64,000 nucleotides of DNA. Source: Vreelandella sulfidaeris. Lineage in GTDB: Bacteria > Pseudomonadota > Gammaproteobacteria > Pseudomonadales > Halomonadaceae. The position numbers and the translations under genes were made by a program. The notes under the pieces were generated by a model, which made no database searches, had not been told where the DNA came from, and saw only the letters and a program-made list of their open reading frames with translations. Of the stretch, positions 1 to 9,948 are shown one piece after another. The stretch's first letter is position 1. Each line of letters starts with the position of its first letter. The DNA lies in assembly GCA_007182875.1 (NCBI GenBank), contig AP019514.1, positions 3,162,001-3,226,000 on the forward strand, given 5' to 3'.

Positions 1-248
1 TCCGTGCCCCAGCGTTTGTGGTCTTCCACGCCGTCTACCGATACACCGATCACCTTGGTACCGCGTTTTTCCACTCGTCGCTAAGGGGTGGCAACGGCGC
101 CAAACTCGGTGGTGCATACCGGTGTGAAGTCTTTGGGATGCGAAAACAGAATTGCCCAGCTATCGCCAATCCAGTCATGAAACCGTATAGGCCCTTGGCT
201 AGTCTCGGCTTCAAAATCAGGCACGACTGCATTGATACGTAATGACAT
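1..248 (-). CDS. 1-Cys peroxiredoxin (AhpC/TSA, Prx6-like), 3' part outside the window
   Basis: Thiol peroxidase that reduces peroxides in the cytoplasm. The start at 248 is chosen because AAGGAGG (254-260) lies just upstream. The active-site signature [10 protein letters not shown] is visible, with Thr42 and peroxidatic Cys45, and the sequence after it (GAVA, then [14 protein letters not shown]) is typical of the Prx6 branch. Two single-base indels interrupt the frame: an extra C near position 75 and a missing A in the A-run near 66-70; restoring both gives the normal protein. The end of the gene lies before position 1. Family assignment is firm; substrate is unknown. Confidence 0.88.
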
Positions 249-399
249 GCTTTCCTCCTTAATGGGCATTGAATACCCTAATACCTTATATGACTTACAA
301 CACCCTCACTATAGATCATTCAGTACTAAGACAGCCAGTGGTGGGACAATGTTCACTCTCGTCGCCAAGCGCGTATAAAAGCCTGGCTATCAGAAGCAG

Positions 400-423
400 A
401 ACGGCGCCCGAAGGCGCCGTTTT
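400..423 (-). terminator. Hairpin downstream of the CBS-domain gene
   Basis: A perfect 9-bp stem (400-408 with 413-421) closes a UUCG tetraloop on the minus strand, about 30 bases after the stop at 455. The T-tail on the minus strand is short; the plus strand has TTTT at 420-423, so it may work in both directions. Confidence 0.6.
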
Positions 424-454
424 AGACCAAAAACAGAGCCCCTCTTCTTAGGGA

Positions 455-1491
455 TTACTCACCTGTTTTGGCGTCCTTATCTTCCCGCTTAACGCGCTTT
501 AACCACTGCTGCTTCGCGTAGTGGCGCAAATTAGCGACATTATCAGTTTCATCGACAATATCTTGGCCGAGAATGGTTTCGATGATGTCTTCAAGCGTAA
601 TCAGGCCCACAAAGGTGCCGTGTTCGTCGTATATCACACGCATATGCAAGTGATCTTTAAGCATCGAAGTAAACACTTGCTCAACATTGTGAGAGATGTC
701 CACGCTACCAATCGGGTGCATCAGTTCGCGCATCGTTTTGGCATCGTCTGCATGGTACATATCGGCTTTATGTACATAGCCAAACGCTTGCTCGCCGTTA
801 TCCATTACCGGGAAACGCGTAAAGGGTGCTTTGCCATACTGCTCATCAAACTCTGCCACGGTCATATCGGGCAGCACCGTGATACAAACCGTACGGGGCG
901 TCATGGCCTTGCTCACCAGGATATCGTGCAAGTTGAGCATATTGATAATGGTGCGTGACTCGTCCGCGTCCAGCACTTTTTCTTCCAGACCTACACGAGC
1001 TAGCACTTTAATTTCATCACGCAGGTCGACATCGTGCTCTGACTTACCCAGGCGGCGGGTGATCTGCTCTGACATCCAGATAAAAGGCAGCAAGCCAATG
1101 ATCATCGGTTTTAAAAAGCGTGGCAAAACGGGGACAACCCACGCCAATACGTCGCGCCAATAGTCTTGGGAATAATCTCCGACAGGATCAGAATCAGCAT
1201 CGTCATGACCGCCGAGACAATGGCAATAGAGGCCTCGCCAAACACCACTGCCGCTTGGGCACCTACCGCAGTTGCCCCGACGGTATGAGCGATAGTGTTG
1301 AGCGTCAAAATAGCCGCAAGTGGCCGGTCGATATTAGCTTTTAAGTGCTTAAGCGAGGCGTGCAACTTAGGATTATCTTCTTTCTGCTTAGCAATATAAC
1401 TAGGCGTGATCGAAAGAAGCGCTGCTTCAAGGATGGAACATAAGAACGAGAACGCGATTGAAAGGGTAGCAATCGTGATTAAGAGAAACAT
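455..1491 (-). CDS. CNNM/CorC-HlyC family membrane protein with paired CBS domains
   Basis: Members of this family are inner-membrane proteins linked to magnesium or cobalt efflux. The first ~115 residues form the DUF21/CNNM transmembrane part (start MFLLITIATLSIAF at 1491, several hydrophobic helices, then SEIIPKTIGA). The last ~230 residues are cytoplasmic and carry two CBS motifs (around HDILVSKAMTPRTV and HVIYDEHGTFVGLITLEDII-like text), ending in a basic tail. The two parts are in different frames and join near 1145-1150 by a one-base indel; together they give ~345 residues. It lacks the C-terminal CorC_HlyC transporter-associated domain seen in longer relatives. Transported ion not inferable. 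Confidence 0.85.
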
Positions 1492-1589
1492 GAGGGCCTA
1501 GAGTGATGGGTTGTCTCTGGTTTATAGGGGCACCAGATAAGGAAGTCAATGGTTATCTATCGCGCACTCGCCGACTCCGTTAACTGTAT

Positions 1590-2207
1590 TTACGTCCTAA
1601 GCGGCAACGCGGTGCCAATGGCGATGAAGATGCCGCCACAGGTGCGGTTGAATCCTCGGCCGACGCGCTTTAACCAATGGCGAATTCGGTTGGCCAACTT
1701 GGCAAGTAAGCCTTCCACAGCACATTCGATCACGATAAAAGTGCCTGCTAGGACGAAAAACTGCACCACCAGGTTACGCTGTGGGTCGATAAACTGAGGC
1801 AGAAAAGCGCTGAAAAACAGCAGCACCTTGGGGTTGGTAACCGATGCCAGAACGCCCTGACGATAAAGCTGCCAGCCGCTCGCTCGGCTTGCATTAACAT
1901 CGATCTCACCGGTAATGGGCGGCGAGCGCCATACCTGAATACCCAGCCAGACAAGATAGGCCCCACCCAACCATTTTAATACCGTCAGCCAAACGACCGA
2001 TGTCTTGAGCAGCGCGCCAATGCCAAACATACATAGGGCAATAATCAGCATGAAGCCTGTGGCACCGCCGACGATAGTGAACAGCGTTTTGCGACTACCA
2101 TGGAGCGCGCCGTGGGTCAGCGCCAACAACCCGTTTGGCCCTGGCGAAAGCGAGAGGCCAATGCAGGCAATCAAGTATAAAAGCCACGTATCCAACAACA
2201 TATTCAT
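1590..2207 (-). CDS. LysE/RhtB-family amino acid exporter
   Basis: An intact 205-residue polytopic inner-membrane protein. The N-terminus carries the family hallmark LSPGPNGLLALTHGALHG in the first helix, followed by five to six hydrophobic segments and the conserved SVTNPKVLLFFSAFLPQF stretch in the middle. Length matches the LysE/RhtB family (about 200-210 residues), whose members export lysine, threonine, homoserine or related amino acids. The start at 2207 is the first ATG; a second in-frame ATG lies two codons later. One of the few genes here with no frame error. Substrate unknown. Confidence 0.9.
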   Translation of the reverse strand: MNMLLDTWLLYLIACIGLSLSPGPNGLLALTHGALHGSRKTLFTIVGGATGFMLIIALCMFGIGALLKTSVVWLTVLKWLGGAYLVWLGIQVWRSPPITGEIDVNASRASGWQLYRQGVLASVTNPKVLLFFSAFLPQFIDPQRNLVVQFFVLAGTFIVIECAVEGLLAKLANRIRHWLKRVGRGFNRTCGGIFIAIGTALPLRT

Positions 2208-2319
2208 GCCTCGCCCGTGGAAAATGCGACTGTTGTGCTAGCCACCCAGCTTTAGTGAGCGCTTAGCATTCGTTGGTTTCTATTGTGTTGTTTTTTCATT
2301 TTGTTGCAGTAATGCCATT

Positions 2320-2360
2320 AAAAACGCCTCGCTGGATTACCTATCATCCAGGAGGCGTTT
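2320..2360 (-). terminator. Rho-independent terminator of luxS
   Basis: Inverted repeat of 15 paired bases with one bulge (2322-2337 with 2346-2360), followed on the minus strand by five T residues (A-run 2320-2324). It sits 32 bases beyond the luxS stop codon. Confidence 0.88.
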
Positions 2361-2391
2361 GGCTTGCTACGTTCGTACGGTTACAGAACGC

Positions 2392-2857
2392 TTAAGCGAA
2401 TACCTCGGTCCACTCGCTGCGCTTGGCCAGCAGATTACGGGCCAGTTCCTGGGCACCTTCCAGGCTGTGGCTATGGCCCAGCCGCACTGCATTTCGTTGC
2501 AGGCGGGCACTTCGGTCGCGACGAGTACATCGTTCAAGGTTTGTTCGATGATGGTCAGCACGTCGTTATAGTCGTCGTGGTTAATCATCGCAATATAGAA
2601 GCCGGTTTGGCAGCCCATGGGGCTGATATCGACCACTTTATCGGTATGATTGCGCGACAGCTCGGCCATCAAATGCTCAAGCGAGTGCAGCGCCGGCATT
2701 TCCATGTGGTCTTTATTGGGCTGGCAGATCCGCAGGTCGTATTTGTGAATGCGGTCGCCATGCTGGCCTTCTTTGATGTCGGCTAAACGCACGTACGGGG
2801 CTTTTACCTTGGTGTGATCCAGGTTAAAGCTCTCGACGTTCATCTTTTATCGGTCAT
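2392..2857 (-). CDS. luxS: S-ribosylhomocysteine lyase (AI-2 synthase) LuxS
   Basis: Cleaves S-ribosylhomocysteine to homocysteine and the AI-2 precursor DPD in the activated methyl cycle. The metal-binding motif HSLEH and the later Cys in NEMQCGWA, the three zinc/iron ligands of LuxS, are present. Two indels interrupt the frame: one near 2845, after which [13 protein letters not shown] begins, and one near 2478, after which the usual [17 protein letters not shown] tail reads through to a stop at 2392. The start at 2857 is preferred because AAAAGGAGCC lies directly upstream; a start at 2843 is possible. Reconstructed length ~155 residues, normal for LuxS. A strong terminator follows. Confidence 0.93.
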
Positions 2858-2917
2858 GTTGGCTCCTTTTCCGTGTCGCTTTTCGTTTAGCTAGTTGGCC
2901 TATTCTACACGCTAGGG

Positions 2918-3263
2918 TTATACCTTGGGCGCGTCAAAATTCCATGGCTCATCGGTGTAAACGCACACGTTAGCATCTTCAATATCGCCATCGGGCGATT
3001 CAACGTGTTTGGCGAAGAAGTCTTGAATCTCTTTGCGTTGACAGTGCGCTTCAAACTCTTCACGACTGGCCCAGATTTCATGAAAACAATCGGGTAACCT
3101 GTGCCTTGTGCGTAAGGGTTATCAATTTGACGTGTCACGGTGTAATGAATACATGCATCTTCACGATGGGAATTCGGCTCAAGTGACTGAAGCGCTTTAA
3201 ACACTGCTTCTTCTTTGCCTGGCTTGGGTTTAAAGCCAGCAACGCAGTAAATTTTTCTGACAT
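2918..3263 (-). CDS. Antibiotic-biosynthesis-monooxygenase (ABM)-fold protein, quinol-monooxygenase-like
   Basis: A small (~115 residues) ferredoxin-like alpha+beta barrel protein related to YgiN-type monooxygenases. Recognisable features are an N-terminal beta strand (KIYCVAGFKPKPGKEE), the EPNSHREDACIHYTV segment and the IVFHEIWASREEFEAH segment typical of the ABM fold. Two one-base deletions break the frame: in the A-run near 3255 and in the T-run near 3080. The start at 3263 is chosen because AGGA lies 7 bases upstream; an ATG at 3269 is too close to it. Reaction and substrate cannot be assigned from sequence. Confidence 0.72.
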
Positions 3264-3324
3264 GCTCATATCCTAAATCGTTAAGCGTACAACATTATGC
3301 GGCTTGTCTAGGCAGGTTACCAAC

Positions 3325-3999
3325 CTAACGAATAATGCGTTCAGCCAGTGCCTCTAAATCTGTGACTGTCTTATCCGGCTCGATACCCCAAGGGTCAAAG
3401 GGCGCCTCAGAGCTACGACGTATCCAGGCGCTGCGTAACCCCGCGTGCGTGGCGCCAATCACATCAAATGGATTGCTTGAAACTAACCACGTATGTTCCG
3501 GACGCACCTCTAAACGGCTACGCAGATGAGCGTACACGGCAGGGTCGGGCTTGAAGCGTTTTATTTCATCCGCGCTGATAATGTCATCCATGTGGCTCTC
3601 AACGCCCGCGCGAGTCAGTAATTTTGCAACGGCGTCGGCAGTGCCGTTCGAAAACGCCACACAACGTATGCCCGCATCGCGCAATTGATCCAACGCTGGA
3701 ACAACATCGTCAAACGCAGGTAGCTCACCATAAATCGCCATCAGGTGATCTTGGTCGTTATCGGAAAGGCCGGTCTGTAGTGCCCGGTCGAAAACCAGCG
3801 CTTCGCGGGTGCATTCAGAAAACGGTACATAGGCACCCATCAAGCCATGACGAAAGCTGTACTCAAGCTGCTTCTCGCGCCAACGACGGGCAAATTCGAC
3901 TGCCTTATCAACATCCGTCAAGCGTCGTTCTAACTCGATTGTCACTCCCTGAGTATCAATCAGCGTGCCGTAAACATCGAAGGCTAATACCGGTTGCAT
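3325..3999 (-). CDS. Haloacid dehalogenase, type II (L-2-haloacid dehalogenase-like)
   Basis: An intact 224-residue HAD-superfamily hydrolase. The pattern of the L-2-haloacid dehalogenase subgroup is visible: nucleophile Asp8 in AFDVYGTLID with Thr12, an Arg at about 40, Ser117-Asn118 (FSNGT), Lys150-Pro-Asp (RFKPDPAVY), and the distinctive SSNPFDVIGA (Ser175, Asn176, Asp179). These enzymes hydrolyse L-2-haloalkanoic acids to D-2-hydroxyacids, but some relatives act on phosphate esters, so the substrate is inferred. Length is normal. It lies alone between the ABM-like gene and the divergent two-component operon. Confidence 0.87.
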   Translation of the reverse strand: MQPVLAFDVYGTLIDTQGVTIELERRLTDVDKAVEFARRWREKQLEYSFRHGLMGAYVPFSECTREALVFDRALQTGLSDNDQDHLMAIYGELPAFDDVVPALDQLRDAGIRCVAFSNGTADAVAKLLTRAGVESHMDDIISADEIKRFKPDPAVYAHLRSRLEVRPEHTWLVSSNPFDVIGATHAGLRSAWIRRSSEAPFDPWGIEPDKTVTDLEALAERIIR

Positions 4000-4120
4000 C
4001 GTGAGTGTCTCCTTTCAAACATTTGCGCAGTGACTCTGCCTAAGCGTAGCGGGCCCATTAAAACCTCCACATCCATTGCCTCTTTCAGATCCAGGGAGGC
4101 TTGCTAATCAGCACACAAAC

Positions 4121-4139
4121 AATCATGATTATCATTAGC
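4121..4139. promoter_or_regulatory. Fur box upstream of the two-component operon
   Basis: Nineteen bases match the classical Fur consensus (GATAATGATTATCATTATC) at 16 of 19 positions, including an uninterrupted TGATTATCATTA core. It is 23 bases before the start of the response regulator at 4162, where bound Fur would block transcription. This implies iron repression of the operon that leads to the TonB receptor. Confidence 0.75.
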
Positions 4140-4161
4140 GAATAATGCACCTTATCATTCT

Positions 4162-4851
4162 ATGACAACCACCAGCATGCATCTTTTACTTATCGACGAC
4201 GACCCTGTTTTAGGCGAGCAGTTAACGTCATTGTTAAGCCAGCAGGGGTACCGTGTAACTCACTGCGTAGACGCAGAAAGCGGCCTATTGCGCGCCCAGG
4301 CTGGTGATATCCATTTGCTGCTCTTAGATGTCAGGCTTCCTGGCATGAGTGGTCTCGAGCTATTAGCCACCCTGCGCCAACAGGGGTCACTACCGGTGTT
4401 AATGCTTAGCGCTTGCGGTGCGGAAGAGGAGCGCATTCGCGGCCTGCAAAATGGCGCGGATGACTATTTAGCGAAACCTTTCAACCCGATAGAGTTGATC
4501 TTACGCATTGAGGCGCTGTTACGTCGTACGATCCAACAGCCAGTCACCCAAACCCAACGGTTAACGTTAGGCACGCTTTCGCTGAACCAAGCAACGGCAG
4601 AAATAAATGTCGCGGGTAGCGGTGTGGAGTTAACACCGCTGCAGTTTCGCTTACTGTGGCTGCTGGCCCAGCACCGCGGCCAAACGCTGAGTAAAAGCTA
4701 TCTTTATCATCGCCTTTTTCAGCGTGAATACAGCTCCTATGACCGCAGCTTGGATATGCACGTCAGCCGGATTCGCCGAAAACTAAGTAGCGCCGGATTT
4801 GATGCCCATCGGCTGCAAACCCAACACGGCAAAGGCTACTGCCTGCAATGA
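4162..4851 (+). CDS. OmpR-family response regulator
   Basis: A DNA-binding response regulator of 229 residues, intact. The receiver domain (1-115) has the acidic pocket Asp12-14, the phosphorylation site Asp56 in LLLDVRLPG, and Lys105 in LAKPF. The winged-helix output domain (about 130-229) has the ELTPLQFRLLWLLAQH recognition region and ends HGKGYCLQ. It overlaps the next gene, a sensor kinase, by four bases (ATGA), so the two are translationally coupled. Overall it resembles CpxR and PfeR-type regulators; the Fur box and downstream receptor favour an iron/siderophore role. The signal is not inferable. Confidence 0.93.
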   Translation: MTTTSMHLLLIDDDPVLGEQLTSLLSQQGYRVTHCVDAESGLLRAQAGDIHLLLLDVRLPGMSGLELLATLRQQGSLPVLMLSACGAEEERIRGLQNGADDYLAKPFNPIELILRIEALLRRTIQQPVTQTQRLTLGTLSLNQATAEINVAGSGVELTPLQFRLLWLLAQHRGQTLSKSYLYHRLFQREYSSYDRSLDMHVSRIRRKLSSAGFDAHRLQTQHGKGYCLQ

Positions 4852-6208
4852 AGCAGCGCTTACTGTGGAAGCTTTGCGGCGTCGTCGCAGTGGGCGGCAT
4901 TACCTTGGTACTCGCCACCTCACTGCTTGAAAAGTGGGCCGAACGACAAATGAGCGTCATCGCCCCACAACACCAGCGCACCCTGGCTGCCTGGGGCGCG
5001 AAGGCAGAAGCACTCTACAACGCGGGCGATGAGGAGGCATTGGCGGCGTGGCTTGAGGCACTGCAAGCCCAAGAAGACACCTGGGCGGCCGTGGTTACCT
5101 CTAATGTCACACCGCTAGCAGGCGGTACGCTCTCGGCACAATTCCAGGAAGGGTATCGGCTGGGACGATTGATCGAGTGGCCGATACATCTCTATTTTGC
5201 CGATAACCCCATCATGGATATCACTTTTGATGGGGGTATCGCCACTTTTAATCACCCTACCTCAGCGCATGCGCCCTGGCAGCCATCTAAATACGGTTAT
5301 TTGGCTCGTAAATGGGCTGATTCCACTTTTAACGCTGCTCGCGATTGCCTGGTTGTTATACCGACACATTATGGGCCCGCTGCGCTACCTGCGTGATGCT
5401 ACCCAGGCATTGGCTGATGGACAGCCGCACTCGGCGGTCCAGCCCACGCGGCGAGACGATGAACTAGGCGAATTGATAGCCCGTTTTGATGGCATGGCGC
5501 TAAAAACCCAAGGCACTATTACTGCTCAGCGCCAGCTGCTCGCCGATCTTTCCCATGAAATTCGCGCGCCACTGACCCGCCTTAGCCTGGCGATCGGCCA
5601 AATGAAAGCCACCCTGACTCACCGCCTCAACTTACCCGCCTGGAGCAGGAGAGTCAGCAAATGCGTCAGTTGGTCAATGACGCCTTGACACTCGTCTGGT
5701 TAACCCATGAGTCGCCAACGCTGGGCAGCGATACGTTCGATTTGGTAGACCTGTTGGATGCGCTTATGGATGACGTGCGTTTTGAGTATTCAGAACATCA
5801 GTGGCATGTCGAGCTGCCTGATAGCGCACTGCTTGAGAATTCCAGTCAACGAGCGCTAGCCCAAGCGCTGGAAAACCTGCTGCGTAATGCCTGTCATTAC
5901 TCAAGCTCTGTTTGTCAGACGCCAACGCTCTACCTCTCCCTGCGCCAGCAGAAGGATTACTACCAACTCACCCTGCGCGATAACGGCCCAGGCGTTGAGG
6001 AAGCACAGCTTCAACACCTCTTTACACCTTTTACCGCACCCCGGATGCACGTCAAACGCGCCCCGAGGGCACCGGGCTGGGGCTTGCCCTTGCACTGCGT
6101 CAAATCAACGCTGTGCGTGGAGAGATCGCTACGCGCAACCACCCTGAGGGTGGATTGGAACACACTATTTCCCTCCCAAAGGACGCGGCGGACTCGAACG
6201 AGATGTAA
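4848..6208 (+). CDS. Membrane sensor histidine kinase, partner of the preceding regulator
   Basis: The reconstructed protein (~453 residues) has a first transmembrane helix (about 8-26), a ~130-residue periplasmic sensor region, a second helix (PLLTLLAIAWLLYRHI), a HAMP linker, the H-box LLADLSHEIRAPLTRL with the phospho-accepting His, and an HATPase domain with N box (ENLLRNACHY), DNGPGV and GTGLGLALA. At least three one-base indels break it: near 5245, near 5640, and in the T-run near 6030. The stop at 6208 belongs to the frame that completes the ATP-binding domain. It autophosphorylates and passes phosphate to the regulator at 4162-4851. Confidence 0.88.
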
Positions 6209-6246
6209 CAGTTGTAAAAACAGTAGCCAGCGGCTCTCGCTCAAAC

Positions 6247-6265
6247 GAGAATAATAATCAAATAG
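6247..6265. promoter_or_regulatory. Weak Fur-box-like site before the TonB receptor
   Basis: Nineteen bases in the 84-base gap between kinase and receptor match the Fur consensus at about 12 positions, mainly in the AATAATAATC half. It may give the receptor its own iron-controlled promoter, but the match is only fair. Confidence 0.4.
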
Positions 6266-6292
6266 AAAAACATTGGGAGCTTATTCGTTATC

Positions 6293-8248
6293 ATGCCGCA
6301 TACCGTTCGATTCCTCCGTCATCCCCTTAGCCTGACCGTTGCCGCTTTAATGAGCAGCACAGCGCTTGCTCAGCCAACACAGCCGCTTGATACCGTCCAG
6401 GTAGTAGCCGACTCGCTTAATAACAGCGACAGCGTCGTAGAGGCAGACACACTAGAGCGTTACCAAGCAGAGGATCTTGGCGAGATTTTTGACCAAGCCC
6501 CGCAAGTCAACGTTGGCGGCTCGCTAGGCATTGCTCAGAAACTTTATGTGCGCGGCGTGGAAGACCCGCTGTTAAACGTGACCATCGACGGCGCTAACCA
6601 AAGTGGCAGCCTGTTCCACCACACGGGACGTATCGGCTTAGACCCTGCGTTACTCAAGCGTGTGGAAGTGAGTGCAGGGCTGGCCGCGCCACCGATGGCC
6701 CAGGGGCACTGGGCGGCAGCGTTCGCTTTGTCACCAAAGATCCTGACGACCTGCTGCGCGATGGAGAGCGTTTCGGTGGGCTGATCTCAGCAGGTGTCGG
6801 CAGCAACCCAGAGAGCTACCGGGTGAGCACCACGCTATTTGGTCGCTTTAATGACCAGTGGAGCGCGATGGGCACACTGGTAGAGCGCGACCAGCAGCGT
6901 TATGAAGATGGCAACGGCAACGAGCAGGCGGGTACCGAGGCCAACCAGCAGTTAGGGCAGCTTAAACTGCTTGGCGACTTCGGTGCTCAGCGCTTTACGC
7001 TGAGCCATGAAATACGCCAGGACGAAGGCGAACGTACCCAGCGCCCCCAGTGGGTCATTAGTGGCTTCAACCGCCTTTACTCACTGGATGCCGAGCGCCA
7101 AACCAGCACGCTCAACTACGGCCTGCGCCCCCAGGAACAGACATGGTTGGATCTTGATGCCACCCTTTACCACACCACCGCTGATGTGGAGCAAAACGTG
7201 GCGGATCGCTGGGGCCGCTACCTTGGTGAGTCTGAGACCACTGGCGTTAGCATCGCTAACACCAGTCGTGTGGGTAATCATCAGGTCACGTATGGCCTCG
7301 ATTACCGGGATGACGAAGTCACCGCGGGCTATGCCGAGGACCCAACGCAAGAGCGCGAAAGTGGAGAAATCGCCGGTGTCTTTATTCAAGATGACCTGCA
7401 GCTCACCGAGGACTCTAAGCGTGGGCGTGGGCGCCCGCTATGACCGCTATCGGTTAACCGACAATAGCGGCCTCTCCTATCGGGAGGATGACGTTAGCCC
7501 TAATATTGATGCCGAGTGGGCAGTGACCGACAGCGTGACGTTAAGCGCTGGCCATGCTCGCGCCTTTCGCGGCCCTAAAGCCCATGATGCCTTCAAGCTG
7601 GAAGGGGCTGCTAATTCGCCCGACCTGCGCGGGGAGCAGGCTCGCAATAGCGAAGTGGCCGCTCGCTTTGAACAAGGGCCATGGCAGCTCAGCGCTGAGC
7701 TTTATCGCTCTACCATTGATGATGTAATTGCCGACCCGCTTGGCCGCCCCACGGTGTATCAAAATGTGGGCGATCTTGAGTCCGACGGCTATGTATTGAG
7801 CGTTGATTATCAGTGGGAAGCACTCTCGGCGGGATTAAGCTTCCATCACAATGATATCGAACTTAACGGCCAGCCGCTGACCGTTTACGAATACAACGGT
7901 ATTGGTAACACCATCGGTGACACCTGGGCCGCCCATGTGGATTATCAGGTGAACAACGATTGGCAGATAGGCTGGCGCAGTCAGTTTGTAGAGGGCATTA
8001 GCGATTTGGAAACTTCAGTCGGTTCTATTAGCAAACCGGGTTACGGTGTCCATGATGCCTACGTTCGCTGGCTGCCTACCAGCAGCGAGGACTTAGCGCT
8101 CACGTTAACCGTCAATAATCTGCTTGATAAGCAGTATCTCGATCATGCCAGCAACGCCGACTTCGAGCATATTCCCGGCTATGAAGGCATTGTGGGGCTG
8201 GCCGAGCCAGGTCGTGACGTACGCCTAGGTGTGAACTATCGCTTCTAG
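6293..8248 (+). CDS. TonB-dependent outer-membrane receptor
   Basis: Energy-coupled outer-membrane importer, ~650 residues. A signal peptide ends near the ALAQPTQ segment (residue ~26). A TonB-box-like DTVQVVAD follows, then the plug domain (GEIFDQAPQVNVGG, YVRGVEDPLLNVTIDGA, LKRVEVSAGLA) and a 22-strand barrel ending in aromatic Phe (VNYRF), as required for outer-membrane insertion. Two indels interrupt it, near 6710 (after the plug core, before GGSVRFVTKDP-like text) and near 7420. It follows the Fur-box two-component pair, an arrangement like the pfeRS-pfeA siderophore system, so a ferric siderophore is the likely cargo; other ligands are possible. Confidence 0.87.
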
Positions 8249-8278
8249 AACGCTCTCTTTTCTCACTCTTTATACAAC

Positions 8279-8303
8279 AATGCCCGCTAGGTTAGCGGGC
8301 ATT
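8279..8303. terminator. Hairpin between the TonB receptor and doeD
   Basis: Perfect 10-bp stem (8279-8288 with 8294-8303) and 5-base loop, located between two convergent genes. It has no clear T-run on either strand, so it could serve both as a bidirectional stop or act with Rho. Confidence 0.6.
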
Positions 8304-8328
8304 GGTGCTAGCAGGGTCAGCAGTGCTG

Positions 8329-9762
8329 TTAAACCGTAAAAGCGGCTTCCTGCTGGCCCGTCTTTAGGTCGCCCGAGCGGGTTAACTCATCGGTAACGCG
8401 GTCGATGGCGCGTTTGGCGCGGCCAATCATTTCGTCCACTTCACCACGATTGATGGTGAGCGGTGGCGCAAAGCCGAGGATATCGCCTTGTGGCATGGCG
8501 CGGGCAATCAGGTTCTCTTCCATCGCGGCTGCCGCCACACGGGGGCCTACTTTCAACGCAGGGTCAAAGTGCAGGCGCTGCTTGGCCTCTGGCGAGAACT
8601 CCAGGGCGGCCATTAAGCCAACACCCCGCACATCACCCAGCAGCGGGTGACCTTCAAAGTTAGCCTTTAATTGCTGCTGGAAGTAAGCGCCGGTTTCGGC
8701 GGCATTCCCCACTAGGTTTTCGCGCTCGATAATGTCGAGATTAGCCAGCCCTGCCGCACAGCCCAGCGCGTGGCCGGAGTAGGTCCAGCCGTGGCCGATG
8801 GGGCCAAACTCGCCGGTGCCCTGCTCAAGCACTTGCCAGACTTTCTCACCGACAATCACGCCAGAAAGCGGCTGATAAGCGCTAGTGAGGCCTTTGGCGA
8901 TGGTGACCAGGTCAGGCTTCATATTGTAGTGGTGGCTGCCGAAGTCAGAGCCGGTACGGCCAAAGCCACACACCACTTCGTCGGCAATCAGCAGCACGTC
9001 GTATTTGGCTAACACGGCTTGAATCGCATCCCAGTAGCCTTCCGGCGGCGGCACGATTCCGCCGGTGCCCAATACCGGCTCGCCGATAAAGGCGGCGACG
9101 GTGTCTGGGCCCTCTTCCAGAATCATCGCTTCCAGCTTATTGGCGCAATAAGCAGAGAATTCAAGCTCAGTCATGCCGTGCTGTTCGGCGGCACGCAGGT
9201 AGTAGTGTGGCGCTTCGGTATGGCGAATGGTATCAATCGGTAGATCGAAGTGATCGTGAAACGCCTTCAGACCAGTCAGCGAGCCGGAAGCGATACCCGA
9301 GCCGTGGTAACCGCGCATGCGTGAAATGACCTTTTTCTTCTGCGGGCGGCCCAGTACGTTGTTGTAGTAGCGCACGATCTTGAGTTGGGTTTCATTGGCA
9401 TCCGAACCGGACATGCCGTAATACACCTTGGACATGTTCATGCCGGCGATCTTGAGGATACGCTCGGAAAGCTCGATCTGCGGCTCGTTGGAGTGGCCAA
9501 CATAGGTATGGTAATAAGAGAGTTCGAGCGCCTGCTTGTAGATCGCCTCGGCCACTTCAGTGCGACCGTAGCCAATGTTGACGCAGTAAAGCCCGGCGAA
9601 GCCGTCGATAAATTCACGGCCGTCTTTATCCACGATATTGATGCCTTTGCCGCCGGTAATCACACGCCCCGGCGCATCACCGTGGGCAAAATCGCGCAGG
9701 TGGGTTGAGGCGTGGAAAGTGACTTTGCGGTCGCGTTCGATCAGATCCTGATGCAAGCTCAT
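8329..9762 (-). CDS. doeD: L-2,4-diaminobutyrate transaminase DoeD (class III aminotransferase)
   Basis: In ectoine catabolism, DoeD converts diaminobutyrate to aspartate semialdehyde. The 477-residue protein is intact and has the class III fold: the cofactor-phosphate loop GMSGSDANETQ, Asp261 in IADEVVCGFGRTG and the PLP-binding Lys290 in TIAKGLTSAYQPLSG. The start at 9762 (MSLHQDLIERDRKVTFHAST) fits the family; an upstream in-frame extension to 9864 looks unrelated. The family alone also includes beta-alanine-pyruvate aminotransferases, so the specific call rests on the doe neighbourhood. It is the last gene of the doe group, 187 bases after doeC. Confidence 0.85.
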   Translation of the reverse strand: MSLHQDLIERDRKVTFHASTHLRDFAHGDAPGRVITGGKGINIVDKDGREFIDGFAGLYCVNIGYGRTEVAEAIYKQALELSYYHTYVGHSNEPQIELSERILKIAGMNMSKVYYGMSGSDANETQLKIVRYYNNVLGRPQKKKVISRMRGYHGSGIASGSLTGLKAFHDHFDLPIDTIRHTEAPHYYLRAAEQHGMTELEFSAYCANKLEAMILEEGPDTVAAFIGEPVLGTGGIVPPPEGYWDAIQAVLAKYDVLLIADEVVCGFGRTGSDFGSHHYNMKPDLVTIAKGLTSAYQPLSGVIVGEKVWQVLEQGTGEFGPIGHGWTYSGHALGCAAGLANLDIIERENLVGNAAETGAYFQQQLKANFEGHPLLGDVRGVGLMAALEFSPEAKQRLHFDPALKVGPRVAAAAMEENLIARAMPQGDILGFAPPLTINRGEVDEMIGRAKRAIDRVTDELTRSGDLKTGQQEAAFTV

Positions 9763-9784
9763 AACGTTCTCTCTGTACGATAAA

Positions 9785-9803
9785 CCTTCCCATAGCGGGA
9801 AGG
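9785..9803 (-). promoter_or_regulatory. Stem-loop in the doeD leader
   Basis: A perfect 7-bp stem (9785-9791 with 9797-9803) lies 23 bases before the doeD start. It could be a weak terminator after doeC or a leader structure separating doeC and doeD expression. No further support. Confidence 0.3.
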
Positions 9804-9948
9804 ATCTTAAAATATTGCAGTCTTTTCGGCTGGTTAGGCACACACGAACACGCTGTAAACCCATCCCTGGGCGCTCGGCTTTTTCATCCCTGAAAAGACG
9901 GTTCGCTTAGTACCTAGCCAGCCTCCCTTAAGATATTTACTCTCTTGA

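Noticed and set aside
8405..9708. Long plus-strand reading frames opposite doeD
   Set aside because: They are antisense reflections of codon bias in doeD, with no start signals or family motifs.
9765..9864. Longer DoeD start at 9864
   Set aside because: The extra 34 residues do not match the family and a normal Met start lies at 9762.
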